DNA of 64,000 bases, from NCBI GenBank assembly GCA_024235215.1, contig JACKMU010000010.1, positions 1 to 64,000 on the forward strand. Reading direction: 5' to 3'. The position numbers and the translations under genes are program-made. Numbering within the stretch: the first letter of the stretch is position 1; each line of letters begins with the position of its first letter. Positions 1-7,897 of this stretch are shown piece by piece. This DNA is from Chromatiaceae bacterium (lineage in GTDB: Bacteria; Pseudomonadota; Gammaproteobacteria; Chromatiales; Chromatiaceae). The notes under the pieces were generated by a model. The model did not search any database. It was not told where the DNA came from and worked only from the letters and a program-made list of their open reading frames with translations.

Positions 1-1104
1 TCCTCGGACGGGCAGCTCATGTTCCTGGTCAACAAGCTCTCCAAGATGAAGCACACCACCCGCCTTGGCAGCCGCATCGCCGAAGTCCACAACGGCTCGT
101 CGCTTTTCACTGGCGACGCCGGCCAGGGCGAGAGCAACATCCGCCGCTGGATCATCGAGAATGACTGGCTGGAGGCCATCATCTCCCTGCCGGAGAATAT
201 GTTCTACAACACCGGCATCGCCACCTACATCTGGGTGCTGACCAATCGCAAGAGCGAAGAGCGTAAAGGCAAGGTCCAGCTGATCGACGCCAGCGAATGG
301 TACGTGCCGCTGCGCCGTAACCTCGGCAAGAAGAACTGTGAGTTCTCCGAGGAGCAGATCCGAGCCATCTGTGATTTGGTGGTTAATCCGGTCGAAACCG
401 AGAAATCCAAGATCTTCCCCAACGAAGCCTTCGGCTACTGGAAGGTGACGGTGGACCGCCCGCTGCGCCTTGCCATTGACCTGAGCCCAGCCCGGCTGGA
501 ACGCTTCGAGCGGACCTGTGCCAAGGCCAAGGAAGAGCCACTGGCCAATCTGGCCCGACGCGTGGCCGAGACCCTCGGTGCCGGGCCGCATCTGGATTTC
601 AACGCCTTCATGAATACCTGCGACGTCGATGCCGACAAGCATGGCGTCATGCTCATCGCCAAGCGCAAGAAGCTGTTGCAGGGCGAACTCTGCGACACCA
701 GCGAGGACGCCGCGCCGGTGTTCAGAAAAGTTCACATGAAAGGCGCAACACCAGACCCTATCCACGGCCTGTTTGTAGGGGCGGGTTTTAAACCCGCCCC
801 TACGGTGGTCGAATACGAACCTGATACCGCCCTGCGCGACAGTGAGCAGGTGCCGCTGTTGGAAGAGGGTGGCCCCGAGAACGATCCAATAGCCGTGTTC
901 TTCCGACGTGAGGTGCTCCCCTACACCCCGGATGCCTGGATCGATGACTCCAAGACCCAGATCGGTTACGAGATCTCCTTCACCCGTCACTTCTACAAGC
1001 CTGCATCCATGCGCACACTGGAGGAGATCAGGGCCGATATCTACGCCCTGGAGCAGGAGACCGAAGGGCTGCTGGAACAGATTGTCGGGGAGGCTGAACA
1101 ATGA
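1..1104 (+). CDS. hsdM: Type I restriction-modification methyltransferase subunit HsdM, 3' part
   Basis: C-terminal part of the DNA N6-adenine methyltransferase subunit of a type I restriction-modification enzyme, which works in complex with HsdS and HsdR. The window opens in mid-gene; codons run in frame from base 1 and 367 residues are visible. The stretch LFTGDAGQGESNIRRW, then EAIISLPENMFYNTGI and YIWVL, is the end of the N6-methylase fold. The SAM-binding and NPPF/Y catalytic motifs lie upstream of the window. A 29-bp palindrome at 775-803 is embedded in frame and adds VGAGFKPAPT in the linker from visible codon 259. The stop overlaps the next start as ATGA. It heads a row hsdM, RAYT, hsdS, mntA, hepT, hsdR. 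Family assignment is firm; activity cannot be judged from this part. Confidence 0.93.
   Translation, partial: SSDGQLMFLVNKLSKMKHTTRLGSRIAEVHNGSSLFTGDAGQGESNIRRWIIENDWLEAIISLPENMFYNTGIATYIWVLTNRKSEERKGKVQLIDASEWYVPLRRNLGKKNCEFSEEQIRAICDLVVNPVETEKSKIFPNEAFGYWKVTVDRPLRLAIDLSPARLERFERTCAKAKEEPLANLARRVAETLGAGPHLDFNAFMNTCDVDADKHGVMLIAKRKKLLQGELCDTSEDAAPVFRKVHMKGATPDPIHGLFVGAGFKPAPTVVEYEPDTALRDSEQVPLLEEGGPENDPIAVFFRREVLPYTPDAWIDDSKTQIGYEISFTRHFYKPASMRTLEEIRADIYALEQETEGLLEQIVGEAEQ
775..803. repeat. 29-bp palindromic repeat, copy 1 (inside hsdM)
   Basis: Perfect palindrome with 14-nt arms (GTAGGGGCGGGTTT and its complement) around one central T. It lies in frame in hsdM and encodes VGAGFKPAPT. Near-identical copies occur at 1374, 1632 and 4656. 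Confidence 0.95.
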
Positions 1105-1727
1105 AATACAACCCGGAAATGCTTCACCGTCGGTCCATTCGTTTGCAGGGATACGATTATTCCCGAGCCGGGGCGTATTTTGTGACCATGTGCACCAAGA
1201 ACCGCGCATGTCTGTTTGGTGAGGTGCTGGATGGGCAAATGCAATTGAATGATGTTGGAGAAATATTGCAGGCGACAAGGGATGCATTGCCCGATCATTA
1301 TCCCCATGTGGAATTGGATGCCTGGGTCATCATGCCAAATCATGCACACGGCATTATCGTGTTGGATTCCACCGTTGGGGCGGGTTTCAAACCCGCCCCT
1401 ACACGCCATGGTTTGCCGGAAATCGTCAGGGCGTTGAAAACGTTTTCATCCCGGCGCATCAACGAATTACGCCAAACCCCTGGCGCAAAAATATGGCAAC
1501 GTAATTATTGGGAACACATTGTCCGCAATGAATCGGAAATGAACCACATCCGGGAATACATCCAAAACAATCCGGGCCAATGGGAAATGGACAGATTGCA
1601 TCCTAATCAACCGGCATTTAACGGAACGGGTGTAGGGGCGGGTTTCAAACCCGCCCCTACGGGAATCCGCGAACCATCGATAGGGTACAACGTGGTGCGT
1701 CACAATGCCGAGGGATGGATGGCATGA
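1101..1727 (+). CDS. REP-associated tyrosine transposase (RAYT, Y1_Tnp family)
   Basis: Single-strand DNA transposase of the HUH/Y1 class, the family associated with dispersal of REP palindromes. The 208-residue product has the HUH motif in WVIMPNHAHGII (H81, H83) and the conserved C-terminal block HIVRNESEMNHIREYIQNNP, where Y153 is the expected nucleophile. It carries two in-frame copies of the local 29-bp palindrome: residues 92-101, between the HUH motif and the catalytic helix, and residues 178-187, near the C-terminus. The start overlaps the hsdM stop (ATGA at 1101) and the stop overlaps hsdS (ATGA at 1724). It is therefore translationally coupled inside the hsd operon, which is unusual for a mobile gene. 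Whether the enzyme tolerates the insertions is unknown. Confidence 0.88.
   Translation: MKYNPEMLHRRSIRLQGYDYSRAGAYFVTMCTKNRACLFGEVLDGQMQLNDVGEILQATRDALPDHYPHVELDAWVIMPNHAHGIIVLDSTVGAGFKPAPTRHGLPEIVRALKTFSSRRINELRQTPGAKIWQRNYWEHIVRNESEMNHIREYIQNNPGQWEMDRLHPNQPAFNGTGVGAGFKPAPTGIREPSIGYNVVRHNAEGWMA
1374..1402. repeat. 29-bp palindromic repeat, copy 2 (inside the RAYT gene)
   Basis: Same element as copy 1 with GTT instead of GTA at the left end and C at the centre. It is in frame with the RAYT gene (codon 92) and again reads VGAGFKPAPT. Confidence 0.93.
1632..1660. repeat. 29-bp palindromic repeat, copy 3 (3' end of the RAYT gene)
   Basis: Same element with C at the centre and perfect 14-nt arms. 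It is in frame at RAYT codon 178 and reads VGAGFKPAPT. Confidence 0.95.
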
Positions 1728-2856
1728 AATTACGGCACTATCCAGAATACATAGACGCGGGAGTAAGCTGGCTCGGCAACATTCCAGCGCACTGGCATGA
1801 GAAGCGGGCAAAGTATTACTTCAAAGAGATTGATGAGCGCTCGCAGACAGGCAAAGAGGAGATTCTCTCAGTATCGCATATTACGGGAGTGACACCTCGC
1901 AGCCAGAAGAAAGTGACCATGTTCAAGTCCGAGTCGAATGTCGGCCAGAAGCTCTGCCAACCTGGTGATCTGGTCATTAATACGATGTGGGCCTGGATGT
2001 CTGCATTAGGCGTCTCGAACCATGCTGGAATTGTGAGTCCCTCCTATGGCGTTTACCGTCCAACAAGCGGCGGCTCATCGAACTGCTCAAGGAGCAGAAG
2101 CAAAACGTCATCAACCAGGCCGTGACCCGGGGGCTCGATCCCAATGTCAAGCTCAAGCCCAGTGGTGTGGACTGGATAGGAGATATTCCGGAGCATTGGG
2201 AGGTACGTCGACTTAAGTTCTTGACCGATATACAGACAGGTGGTCGGGATACTGTGGATCGAGAAGAAACCGGTGAGTACCCGTTCTTCGTTAGGTCACA
2301 AATCGTCGAACGGATTGATTCGTATTCGTTCGATGGAGAGGCCGTACTAACTGCGGGCGATGGCGCGGGAGTAGCAAAGGTATTTCACTATGTGAACGGC
2401 AAATTTGACTATCACCAACGGGTTTATAAATTCAGTCGCTTTCGAGATGTGCACGGGAAATTTTTCTTCCACTATTTCAGCAACAATTTGCGTTTTGAGG
2501 CATTCCGAGAGACCGCGAAATCCACAGTAGACTCCTTGCGACTACCAATGCTCCAGAACTTTCCTGTGCTCTTGCCACCTTTACAAGAGCAAGATGCAAT
2601 TGTTTCGCATATAGAGCGGGAAACGGCCACTATTGGGTACACCATCAACCGAGCCCAACGCGAGATTGACCTTATGCGCGAATATCGCACCCGGCTGATT
2701 TCCGATGTGGTCACCGGTCAGGTGGATGTGCGCGGCATCGAGGTGCCGGAGATTGCCGGGGATGTAGAGGCGCATTGCGATGCAACCTGGGATGAAGAGA
2801 TCGCCGCATCCGATGACATTATCGATGACGAGAAGGCGATGGATGAACCCGACTGA
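1724..2856 (+). pseudogene. hsdS: Type I specificity subunit HsdS, internal deletion and frameshift
   Basis: HsdS recognises the two half-sites of a type I enzyme through two target-recognition domains (TRDs). The start at 1724 (MKLRHYPEYIDAGVSWLGNI) is typical and overlaps the RAYT stop. The first frame stays HsdS-like up to SPSYGVYRP near base 2060. HsdS sequence then resumes in another frame at NKRRLIELLKEQKQNVINQ, which is normally the end of the conserved spacer helix after TRD1. The rest of TRD1, about 100 codons, is missing. The original frame runs to a stop at 2125. The second frame, open 1987-2856, holds the linker GLDPNVKLKPSGVDWIGDIPEHW, an intact-looking TRD2 and a C-terminal helix. 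The gene is either dead or makes a half-subunit with one TRD. An assembly deletion is possible. Confidence 0.82.
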
Positions 2857-3004
2857 TACCACGGGGGATAATCATCGCGCGCCCGACTGGGTGGGAGCGG
2901 AGGCCACCCTGTGGCGCGCAGACCTTCTGGCCCGGGAAAGGTCGGCGCTGGTGGGTCACGGTATCATGGTATGGTTCAATGATCAGGTGGCGGAAAAAAT
3001 ATAG
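2843..3004 (+). pseudogene. Short ORF, possible remnant of an APS-kinase N-terminus
   Basis: A 53-codon frame overlapping the 3' end of hsdS. Its second half (TLWRADLLARERSALVGHGIMVWF) is reminiscent of the start of adenylylsulfate kinase, where a W..x..xRE..L.GH..xVWF pattern directly precedes the Walker A motif. Here the frame goes on to NDQVAEKI and stops, so no nucleotide-binding site exists. The resemblance rests on pattern memory only. It may be a fragment caught during rearrangement of this operon, or not a gene at all. Confidence 0.3.
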
Positions 3005-3044
3005 CGACCACAGACACTGACTTGGTCGATATCAGGAGATCAGC

Positions 3045-3335
3045 ATGAACCGTGAACGCGCCCTCGAGTGCCTTAGCCAAAGCAAGGCGGAGCTGCAGTC
3101 ACGTTTTGGCGTTACCCGACTTGCCTTGTTCGGTTCAACGGTGCGGGACGAGGCACGTGCCGACAGCGATATCGATGTGCTGGTGGCCTTCGACGGTCCG
3201 GCTACCTCGCAACGTTATTTTGGCGTGCAGTTCTATCTGGAGGACCTGCTGGGGTGCCCGGTGGATCTGGTGACGGAGAAGGCGCTGCGCCCGGAACTTC
3301 GCCCCTATATCGAGCAGGAGAAAGTCGATGTCTGA
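3045..3335 (+). CDS. mntA: MNT-domain nucleotidyltransferase antitoxin (MntA type)
   Basis: Minimal nucleotidyltransferase of 96 residues. The family motif GSx10DxD is perfect: G30-S31, then D42-I-D44 in ADSDIDVLVAF. In HepT/MntA pairs this protein adds AMP to a tyrosine of the HEPN toxin and so neutralises it. The stop lies 8 bases inside the downstream hepT gene, the usual tight coupling. A good start context (AGGAGATCAGCATG) precedes base 3045. Its place between hsdS and hsdR fits the frequent association of HEPN/MNT modules with restriction loci. Confidence 0.85.
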   Translation: MNRERALECLSQSKAELQSRFGVTRLALFGSTVRDEARADSDIDVLVAFDGPATSQRYFGVQFYLEDLLGCPVDLVTEKALRPELRPYIEQEKVDV

Positions 3336-3684
3336 AACACCAGGCAGGGAGTGGCGCTGCTATATTGACGACATGATCAACTTCGCCGAGAAGGCGCTGG
3401 CCTATAGTGCGGGGCTGGATCAATCGGCGTTTGTCACCAGTGGGCTCCACTATGATGCCACGCTGCGCAATCTGGAACTGATTGGCGAAGCAGCCACCCA
3501 TATCCCCGACGAGATACGCACGGCACACCCGGAAGTCCCATGGCGGTTGGTCATCGCCACCAGAAACCGGTTGATTCACGCTTATCTTGGCATCGATAAC
3601 GATACACTCTAGAGTATCCTCCAGGAGGACGTTCCCGCGCTGCTGCCCTTGCTGAAGTCGGTGCGGGAGACAGGTGGGGAATGA
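3328..3684 (+). pseudogene. hepT: HEPN-domain toxin HepT, interrupted by an in-frame amber codon
   Basis: HEPN ribonuclease toxin partner of MntA. The active motif Rx4HxY is intact: R79, H84 and Y86 in RNRLIHAYLGID. The frame stops with TAG at 3610-3612 after 94 residues. Beyond it the same frame continues for 23 typical HepT codons (SILQEDVPALLPLLKSV, RETGGE) to TGA at 3682-3684, which overlaps the hsdR start as ATGA. Family members have tryptophan at this point (D-W-I/S pattern), so a TGG to TAG change explains it. The product would lack its last helix of about 24 residues. Dead toxin, partly active protein and sequencing error are all possible. Confidence 0.8.
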
Positions 3685-6662
3685 AAACGACCGACACCAG
3701 CGAAAAGGGCCTGGAGTCGATCATCGTCGCTTCCCTGGTGGAGGATGCCGGATACGTTCAGGGTGACCCGCAGGATTTTGATCGGGAACATGCCGTTGAT
3801 CTGGCCAAGCTGCTGCAGTTCCTCACCGTCTCCCAGCCCGACACTTACGAGACGCTCGGCATCGATGGGGAAGGCTCCAAGCGCACCCAGTTCCTGCACC
3901 GCCTGCAGGGCGAGATTGCCAAGCGCGGCGTGGTGGAGGTGCTGCGTGGCGGCATCAGGCACGGCCCGGTCCATGTGGACCTTTTCTACGGCACACCGAC
4001 ACCGGGTAACCTGAAGGCGGCGGAACGCTTTGCGGCCAACCTTTTCAGTGCCACGCGTCAGTTGAGATACAGCCGCAACGAGACGGCGCTCTCCCTCGAT
4101 ATGGCCGTGTTCATCAACGGCCTGCCTATTGCCACCTTCGAACTCAAGAACAAACTCACCAAGCAGACGGTACTCGATGCCGTGCAGCAATATCAGCGCG
4201 ACCGCGACCCGAAGGAGCTGCTGCTCCAGTTCGGCCGTTGCGCCGTGCATTTTGCCGTGGACGATCACGAGGTGCGTTTCTGTACCCACCTCAAGGGCAA
4301 GGGATCGTGGTTTCTGCCCTTCAACAAGGGCCACGTCGACGGCGCCGGCAATCCGCCCAACCCTCATGGGCTGGCCACCGACTATCTGTGGAAGGAGATA
4401 CTTTCCAAGGAGAGTTTGACCGACATTCTGGAGAATTACGTCCAAATAGTGGAGGAGAAGAACGAAAAGAGCGGCAAGAGAAAATACAAGCAGATTTTTC
4501 CCCGCTACCATCAGTTGACGGTGGTACGCATGCTGTTGGCCAATGCCGCTGAAAGCGGCGTCGGGAGGCGCTACCTGATCCAGCATTCGGCGGGTAGTGG
4601 CAAGAGCAACTCCATCGCCTGGCTGGCGCATCAATTGATTGGATTGGAAACACCGGTAGGGGCGGGTTTCAAACCCGCCCCTACATTCGATTCGGTCATC
4701 GTGGTCACCGACCGGCGGGTGCTCGACAAGCAGATCCGCGACACCATCAAGCAGTTCGCCCAGGTCTCCGCCACTGTCGGCCATGCCGAACACTCGGGCG
4801 ATTTGAGGAAATTCCTCAAGGCCGGGAAGAAGATCATCATCACCACGGTGCAGAAGTTCCCGTTCATCCTCGATGAGATCGGTGACGAACACCGCCAGAG
4901 CAAGTTCGCCATCATCATCGACGAGGCGCATTCCAGTCAGGGCGGCAAGACCACCGCTGCCATGAACCGCGTGCTGGAAGATGCCGCACCCTATGGCGAC
5001 GAGGACGAGACGGTCGAGGATAAGATCAACAAGATCATGGAAGGCCGGAAGATGGTGACCAATGCCAGCTACTTCGCCTTCACCGCGACCCCCAAGAACA
5101 AGACCCTGGAGATTTTCGGTGAGCCGGACCCGCAGTCCGATGGTGGGGTGAAGCACTATCCGTTCCACAGCTACACGATGAAGCAGGCCATCCAGGAGGG
5201 CTTCATCCTCGATGTGCTGAAGAACTATACCCCGGTGGAGAGCTATTACCGCCTGGCCAAGACGGTGGAGGACGACCCGCTCTTCGACGCCAAGAAGGCC
5301 CGGAAAAAACTGCGTCGCTATGTGGAATCCCACCAGCACGCCATCCGCGAAAAGGCCGAGATCATGGTGGACCACTTCCACGCCCAGGTGATCGGCCACC
5401 GCAAGATCGGTGGCCAGGCTCGGGCCATGGTCATCACTAACGGTATCGAACGGGCCATCCAGTATTTTCACGCCTTCAAGAGCTACCTCAAGGAGCGCAA
5501 GAGCCCCTACGAACCCATCGTGGCCTTTTCCGGAGAGCACGAAGTTTCGTTTGGACAGGGGGGCGGCAAGAAGGTCACGGAAGCGACGCTGAACGGTTTT
5601 CCCAGCAGCCAGATACCGGACAAGGTGCAGCAGGACCCGTACCGCTTTCTGATCGTCGCCGACAAGTTTCAGACCGGTTACGACGAACCACTGCTGCACA
5701 CCATGTACGTGGACAAGGCGCTCTCCAGCATCAAGGCGGTGCAGACTCTCTCACGCCTCAATCGTGCACACCCGCAGAAGCACGACACCTTCGTGCTCGA
5801 TTTCTACAATGACTCGGAGACCATTCAGAAGTCGTTCGAGCCCTATTACCGCACCACCATCCTCAGCGACGAGACCGACCCCAACAAGCTGCACGACCTG
5901 AAGTCGGATCTGGACGGCTACCAGGTTTGCTCGCAAGCGCAAATCGACGATCTGGTGGGGCTCTATCTGAACGGCGCGGACCGCGACAAGCTCGACCCGA
6001 TCCTGGATGCCTGCGTGGCCACCTATAACGCCGATCTCGATGAAGATGGACAGGTGGATTTCAAGGGCAAAGCCAAGGCATTTGCGCGCACCTACGGTTT
6101 CTTGGCTTCCATCCTGCCGTACTCGAATGCGGACTGGGAGAAGCTGTCGATCTTCCTGAACTTCCTGATCCCGAAGCTTCCCGCGCCCAAGGAAGAGGAC
6201 CTTTCACGGGGCATCCTGGAGGCCATCGACATGGACAGCTATCGTGTCGAGGTAAAAACCAGCCTGAAGATCGGCCTTCCGGATCAGGATGCCGAAGTTG
6301 GACCGGTTCCGACCAGTGGCGGCTGGCGCAAGCCCGAACCGGAGCTGGACCAACTGAGCAACATTATCAAGGCGTTCAACGATCAGTTCGGCAACATCGA
6401 TTGGAAGGATGCCGATAAGATCCGCAAGGTCATCGCCGAAGAGATCCCGGCCAAGGTGGCGGCGGACTCAGCCTACCAGAATGCTATGAAGAACAACGAC
6501 AAGAAGACTGCCCGGATCGAGCATGACGCCGCGCTGCAGCGGGTCATGATCGACCTGTTGGCCGATCACACCGAGCTATTCAAGCAGTTCAGCGACAACC
6601 CTTCGTTCAAGAAATGGCTGGGTGACACCATCTTTGGCGTGACCTACCAGGAGGCGAGTTGA
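3681..6662 (+). CDS. hsdR: Type I restriction endonuclease subunit HsdR
   Basis: The 993-residue motor and nuclease subunit of the type I enzyme: it translocates DNA and cuts unmethylated DNA far from the recognition site. The N-terminal PD-(D/E)xK nuclease motif is visible as ATFELKNKLTKQ (E154, K156). The superfamily 2 helicase part has Walker A HSAGSGKSNS near residue 303, the DEAH box IIIDEAHSSQ near 413 and the FAFTATP motif. A 29-bp palindrome at 4656-4684 is inserted in frame between Walker A and the next strand (SVIVVTDRRVLD), adding VGAGFKPAPT at residues 326-335. The length is otherwise normal, so the gene looks intact. The start overlaps the ancestral hepT stop. Confidence 0.95.
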   Translation: MKTTDTSEKGLESIIVASLVEDAGYVQGDPQDFDREHAVDLAKLLQFLTVSQPDTYETLGIDGEGSKRTQFLHRLQGEIAKRGVVEVLRGGIRHGPVHVDLFYGTPTPGNLKAAERFAANLFSATRQLRYSRNETALSLDMAVFINGLPIATFELKNKLTKQTVLDAVQQYQRDRDPKELLLQFGRCAVHFAVDDHEVRFCTHLKGKGSWFLPFNKGHVDGAGNPPNPHGLATDYLWKEILSKESLTDILENYVQIVEEKNEKSGKRKYKQIFPRYHQLTVVRMLLANAAESGVGRRYLIQHSAGSGKSNSIAWLAHQLIGLETPVGAGFKPAPTFDSVIVVTDRRVLDKQIRDTIKQFAQVSATVGHAEHSGDLRKFLKAGKKIIITTVQKFPFILDEIGDEHRQSKFAIIIDEAHSSQGGKTTAAMNRVLEDAAPYGDEDETVEDKINKIMEGRKMVTNASYFAFTATPKNKTLEIFGEPDPQSDGGVKHYPFHSYTMKQAIQEGFILDVLKNYTPVESYYRLAKTVEDDPLFDAKKARKKLRRYVESHQHAIREKAEIMVDHFHAQVIGHRKIGGQARAMVITNGIERAIQYFHAFKSYLKERKSPYEPIVAFSGEHEVSFGQGGGKKVTEATLNGFPSSQIPDKVQQDPYRFLIVADKFQTGYDEPLLHTMYVDKALSSIKAVQTLSRLNRAHPQKHDTFVLDFYNDSETIQKSFEPYYRTTILSDETDPNKLHDLKSDLDGYQVCSQAQIDDLVGLYLNGADRDKLDPILDACVATYNADLDEDGQVDFKGKAKAFARTYGFLASILPYSNADWEKLSIFLNFLIPKLPAPKEEDLSRGILEAIDMDSYRVEVKTSLKIGLPDQDAEVGPVPTSGGWRKPEPELDQLSNIIKAFNDQFGNIDWKDADKIRKVIAEEIPAKVAADSAYQNAMKNNDKKTARIEHDAALQRVMIDLLADHTELFKQFSDNPSFKKWLGDTIFGVTYQEAS
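4656..4684. repeat. 29-bp palindromic repeat, copy 4 (inside hsdR)
   Basis: Identical to copy 3: perfect 14-nt arms with a central C. It sits in frame at hsdR codon 326 and reads VGAGFKPAPT, inside the first helicase domain. Confidence 0.95.
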
Positions 6663-6713
6663 TTCGATTCAGTCATTCTTGGGGTAGCATTTGGCGCTAT
6701 TGGACGAGCAGGC

Positions 6714-6740
6714 AAAAAAAAGCCCGCCTTTATGCGGGCT
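6714..6740 (-). terminator. Rho-independent terminator of ssrA
   Basis: Read on the minus strand: stem AGCCCGC, loop of 6, stem GCGGGCT, then eight T residues. It lies 35 bases beyond the tmRNA 3' end and faces away from it. Confidence 0.9.
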
Positions 6741-6774
6741 TATGGATTTTACTGGATGTTGTTGGGAATTGAGT

Positions 6775-7148
6775 TGGTGGAGGCGGCGGGAATCGAACCC
6801 GCGTCCGCAAGTACTCCGCCATCGGCTCTACATGCTTAGCTCTGTCGATAGGTTTAACCGGCTGCTGCTCGACAGACAAAGCGTGCAGACGGCGGTTCCG
6901 TTAGGTTTTAGCGAATCGGCCCCGGACCTGCTTCATCGCGATCTTGTGAGCTATGACGCCTGATTGCCCCGAAAGGCGCTGGACGCACAAGAACGGCTCC
7001 AGTCAGACGGCTTCTACCGGTTTTTAAGCGGCGAGTGCGTAGTTGTCGTCGTTGGCAACTATAGTTTTACAGGCTTTTTTACGAGGCTGTCTGTATCCTC
7101 GGCATGCACCTCCGGTTTCGCTACCCACGTCGAAGCCATGTCGCCCCC
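6775..7148 (-). ncRNA. ssrA: Transfer-messenger RNA (tmRNA)
   Basis: The tmRNA rescues stalled ribosomes with SmpB and tags the nascent peptide for proteolysis. The 5' end GGGGGCGACATGGCTTCGAC and the 3' end GGGTTCGATTCCCGCCGCCT followed by CCACCA form the tRNA-like acceptor and T arms; a 7-bp acceptor stem with one G-U pair can be drawn. CCA is encoded. The tag frame reads ANDDNYALAA then TAA, close to the E. coli tag ANDENYALAA. The length of 374 nt is normal. smpB lies just upstream on the same strand and a strong terminator follows. Confidence 0.95.
7024..7056 (-). other. tmRNA proteolysis tag frame
   Basis: Codons read on the minus strand from 7056 to 7024: GCC AAC GAC GAC AAC TAC GCA CTC GCC GCT TAA, giving ANDDNYALAA. 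The C-terminal ALAA is the ClpXP/ClpAP recognition end. The glutamate at the fourth position of the E. coli tag is aspartate here. Confidence 0.93.
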
Positions 7149-7411
7149 GATGATCGTAGCAGTTCGTGTAAGCCATCCGTGGCGGTTCCTTACAGCTCGG
7201 TCATCCCGGACCCAGCCTTTGACTCAACGGATAGTTATCCCATTTCCTTGTATTAGGGACAGTATAAGTCAGGGGTGGTTCCCTGTCATGCAAACAATCT
7301 TTACCCAAAATAAGGCAATCCGGGAAGTTGCCCTGGATCAGGCGCCGGATTGTGTGGTGGGGTAGGGGAGCACAGTTTCGTTTGTACAGCGTGCCGCCGA
7401 CAGTTCGCGCG

Positions 7412-7897
7412 TCAGCGCGCCCGCAGGATGCGTGCCTTGTCGCGGTTCCAGTCGCGATCCCGGTCGGCTTCTCTTTTGTCGTGCATCTGCTTGCCTCTGG
7501 CCAGGCCGATCTCGACTTTGACCCGGCCCTGTTTCCAGTAGACTGCAGTGGGCACCAGCGTATAGCCTCTGCGCTCCACCTGACCGATCAGTCGGTCCAG
7601 TTGATAGCGGTGCAGCAACAGCTTGCGATGGCGTGTGGGGTTGGGTTGGATATGGGTCGATGCGGTGGGCAGTGGGGTGATGGTACAGCCCTGCAGAAAA
7701 GCCTCGTTTCTGGAGATGTTGATGTAGCTTTCGCTGATCGCCATGCGACCGGCGCGCAGGCTCTTCACCTCCCAGCCTTCCAGTTCGATGCCCGCTTCGT
7801 ACCGATCCTCGATGAAATACTCGTGCTTCGCCTTGCGATTGAGCGCGATAGTCGATCCGCCGTGGGATCCTTTACTGTTTTTTGATTTGTTGGCCAT
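7412..7897 (-). CDS. smpB: SsrA-binding protein SmpB
   Basis: RNA-binding partner of tmRNA that delivers it to stalled ribosomes. The 161-residue product has the family core: [28 protein letters not shown], a conserved ISESYI strand, and the basic tail [17 protein letters not shown] that occupies the empty mRNA channel. It lies on the same strand as ssrA, about 260 bases upstream of it, so the two partners are neighbours. The start ATG at 7897 gives [10 protein letters not shown], a typical N-terminus. Confidence 0.96.
   Translation of the reverse strand: MANKSKNSKGSHGGSTIALNRKAKHEYFIEDRYEAGIELEGWEVKSLRAGRMAISESYINISRNEAFLQGCTITPLPTASTHIQPNPTRHRKLLLHRYQLDRLIGQVERRGYTLVPTAVYWKQGRVKVEIGLARGKQMHDKREADRDRDWNRDKARILRAR

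Noticed and set aside
3610..3612. TAG in hepT read as pyrrolysine or another recoded amino acid
   Set aside because: TAG is used as an ordinary stop here (for example dapB at 18654-18656), and nothing in the window suggests recoding.
775..4684. The four 29-bp palindromes as a CRISPR array
   Set aside because: Spacing is irregular (about 230 to 3000 bases), copies lie within genes in frame, and the unit is a near-complete palindrome.
3609..5699. A 696-codon open frame antisense to hsdR
   Set aside because: It mirrors the high-GC codon pattern of hsdR, has no ribosome-binding site and no recognisable motif; hsdR itself is unmistakable.
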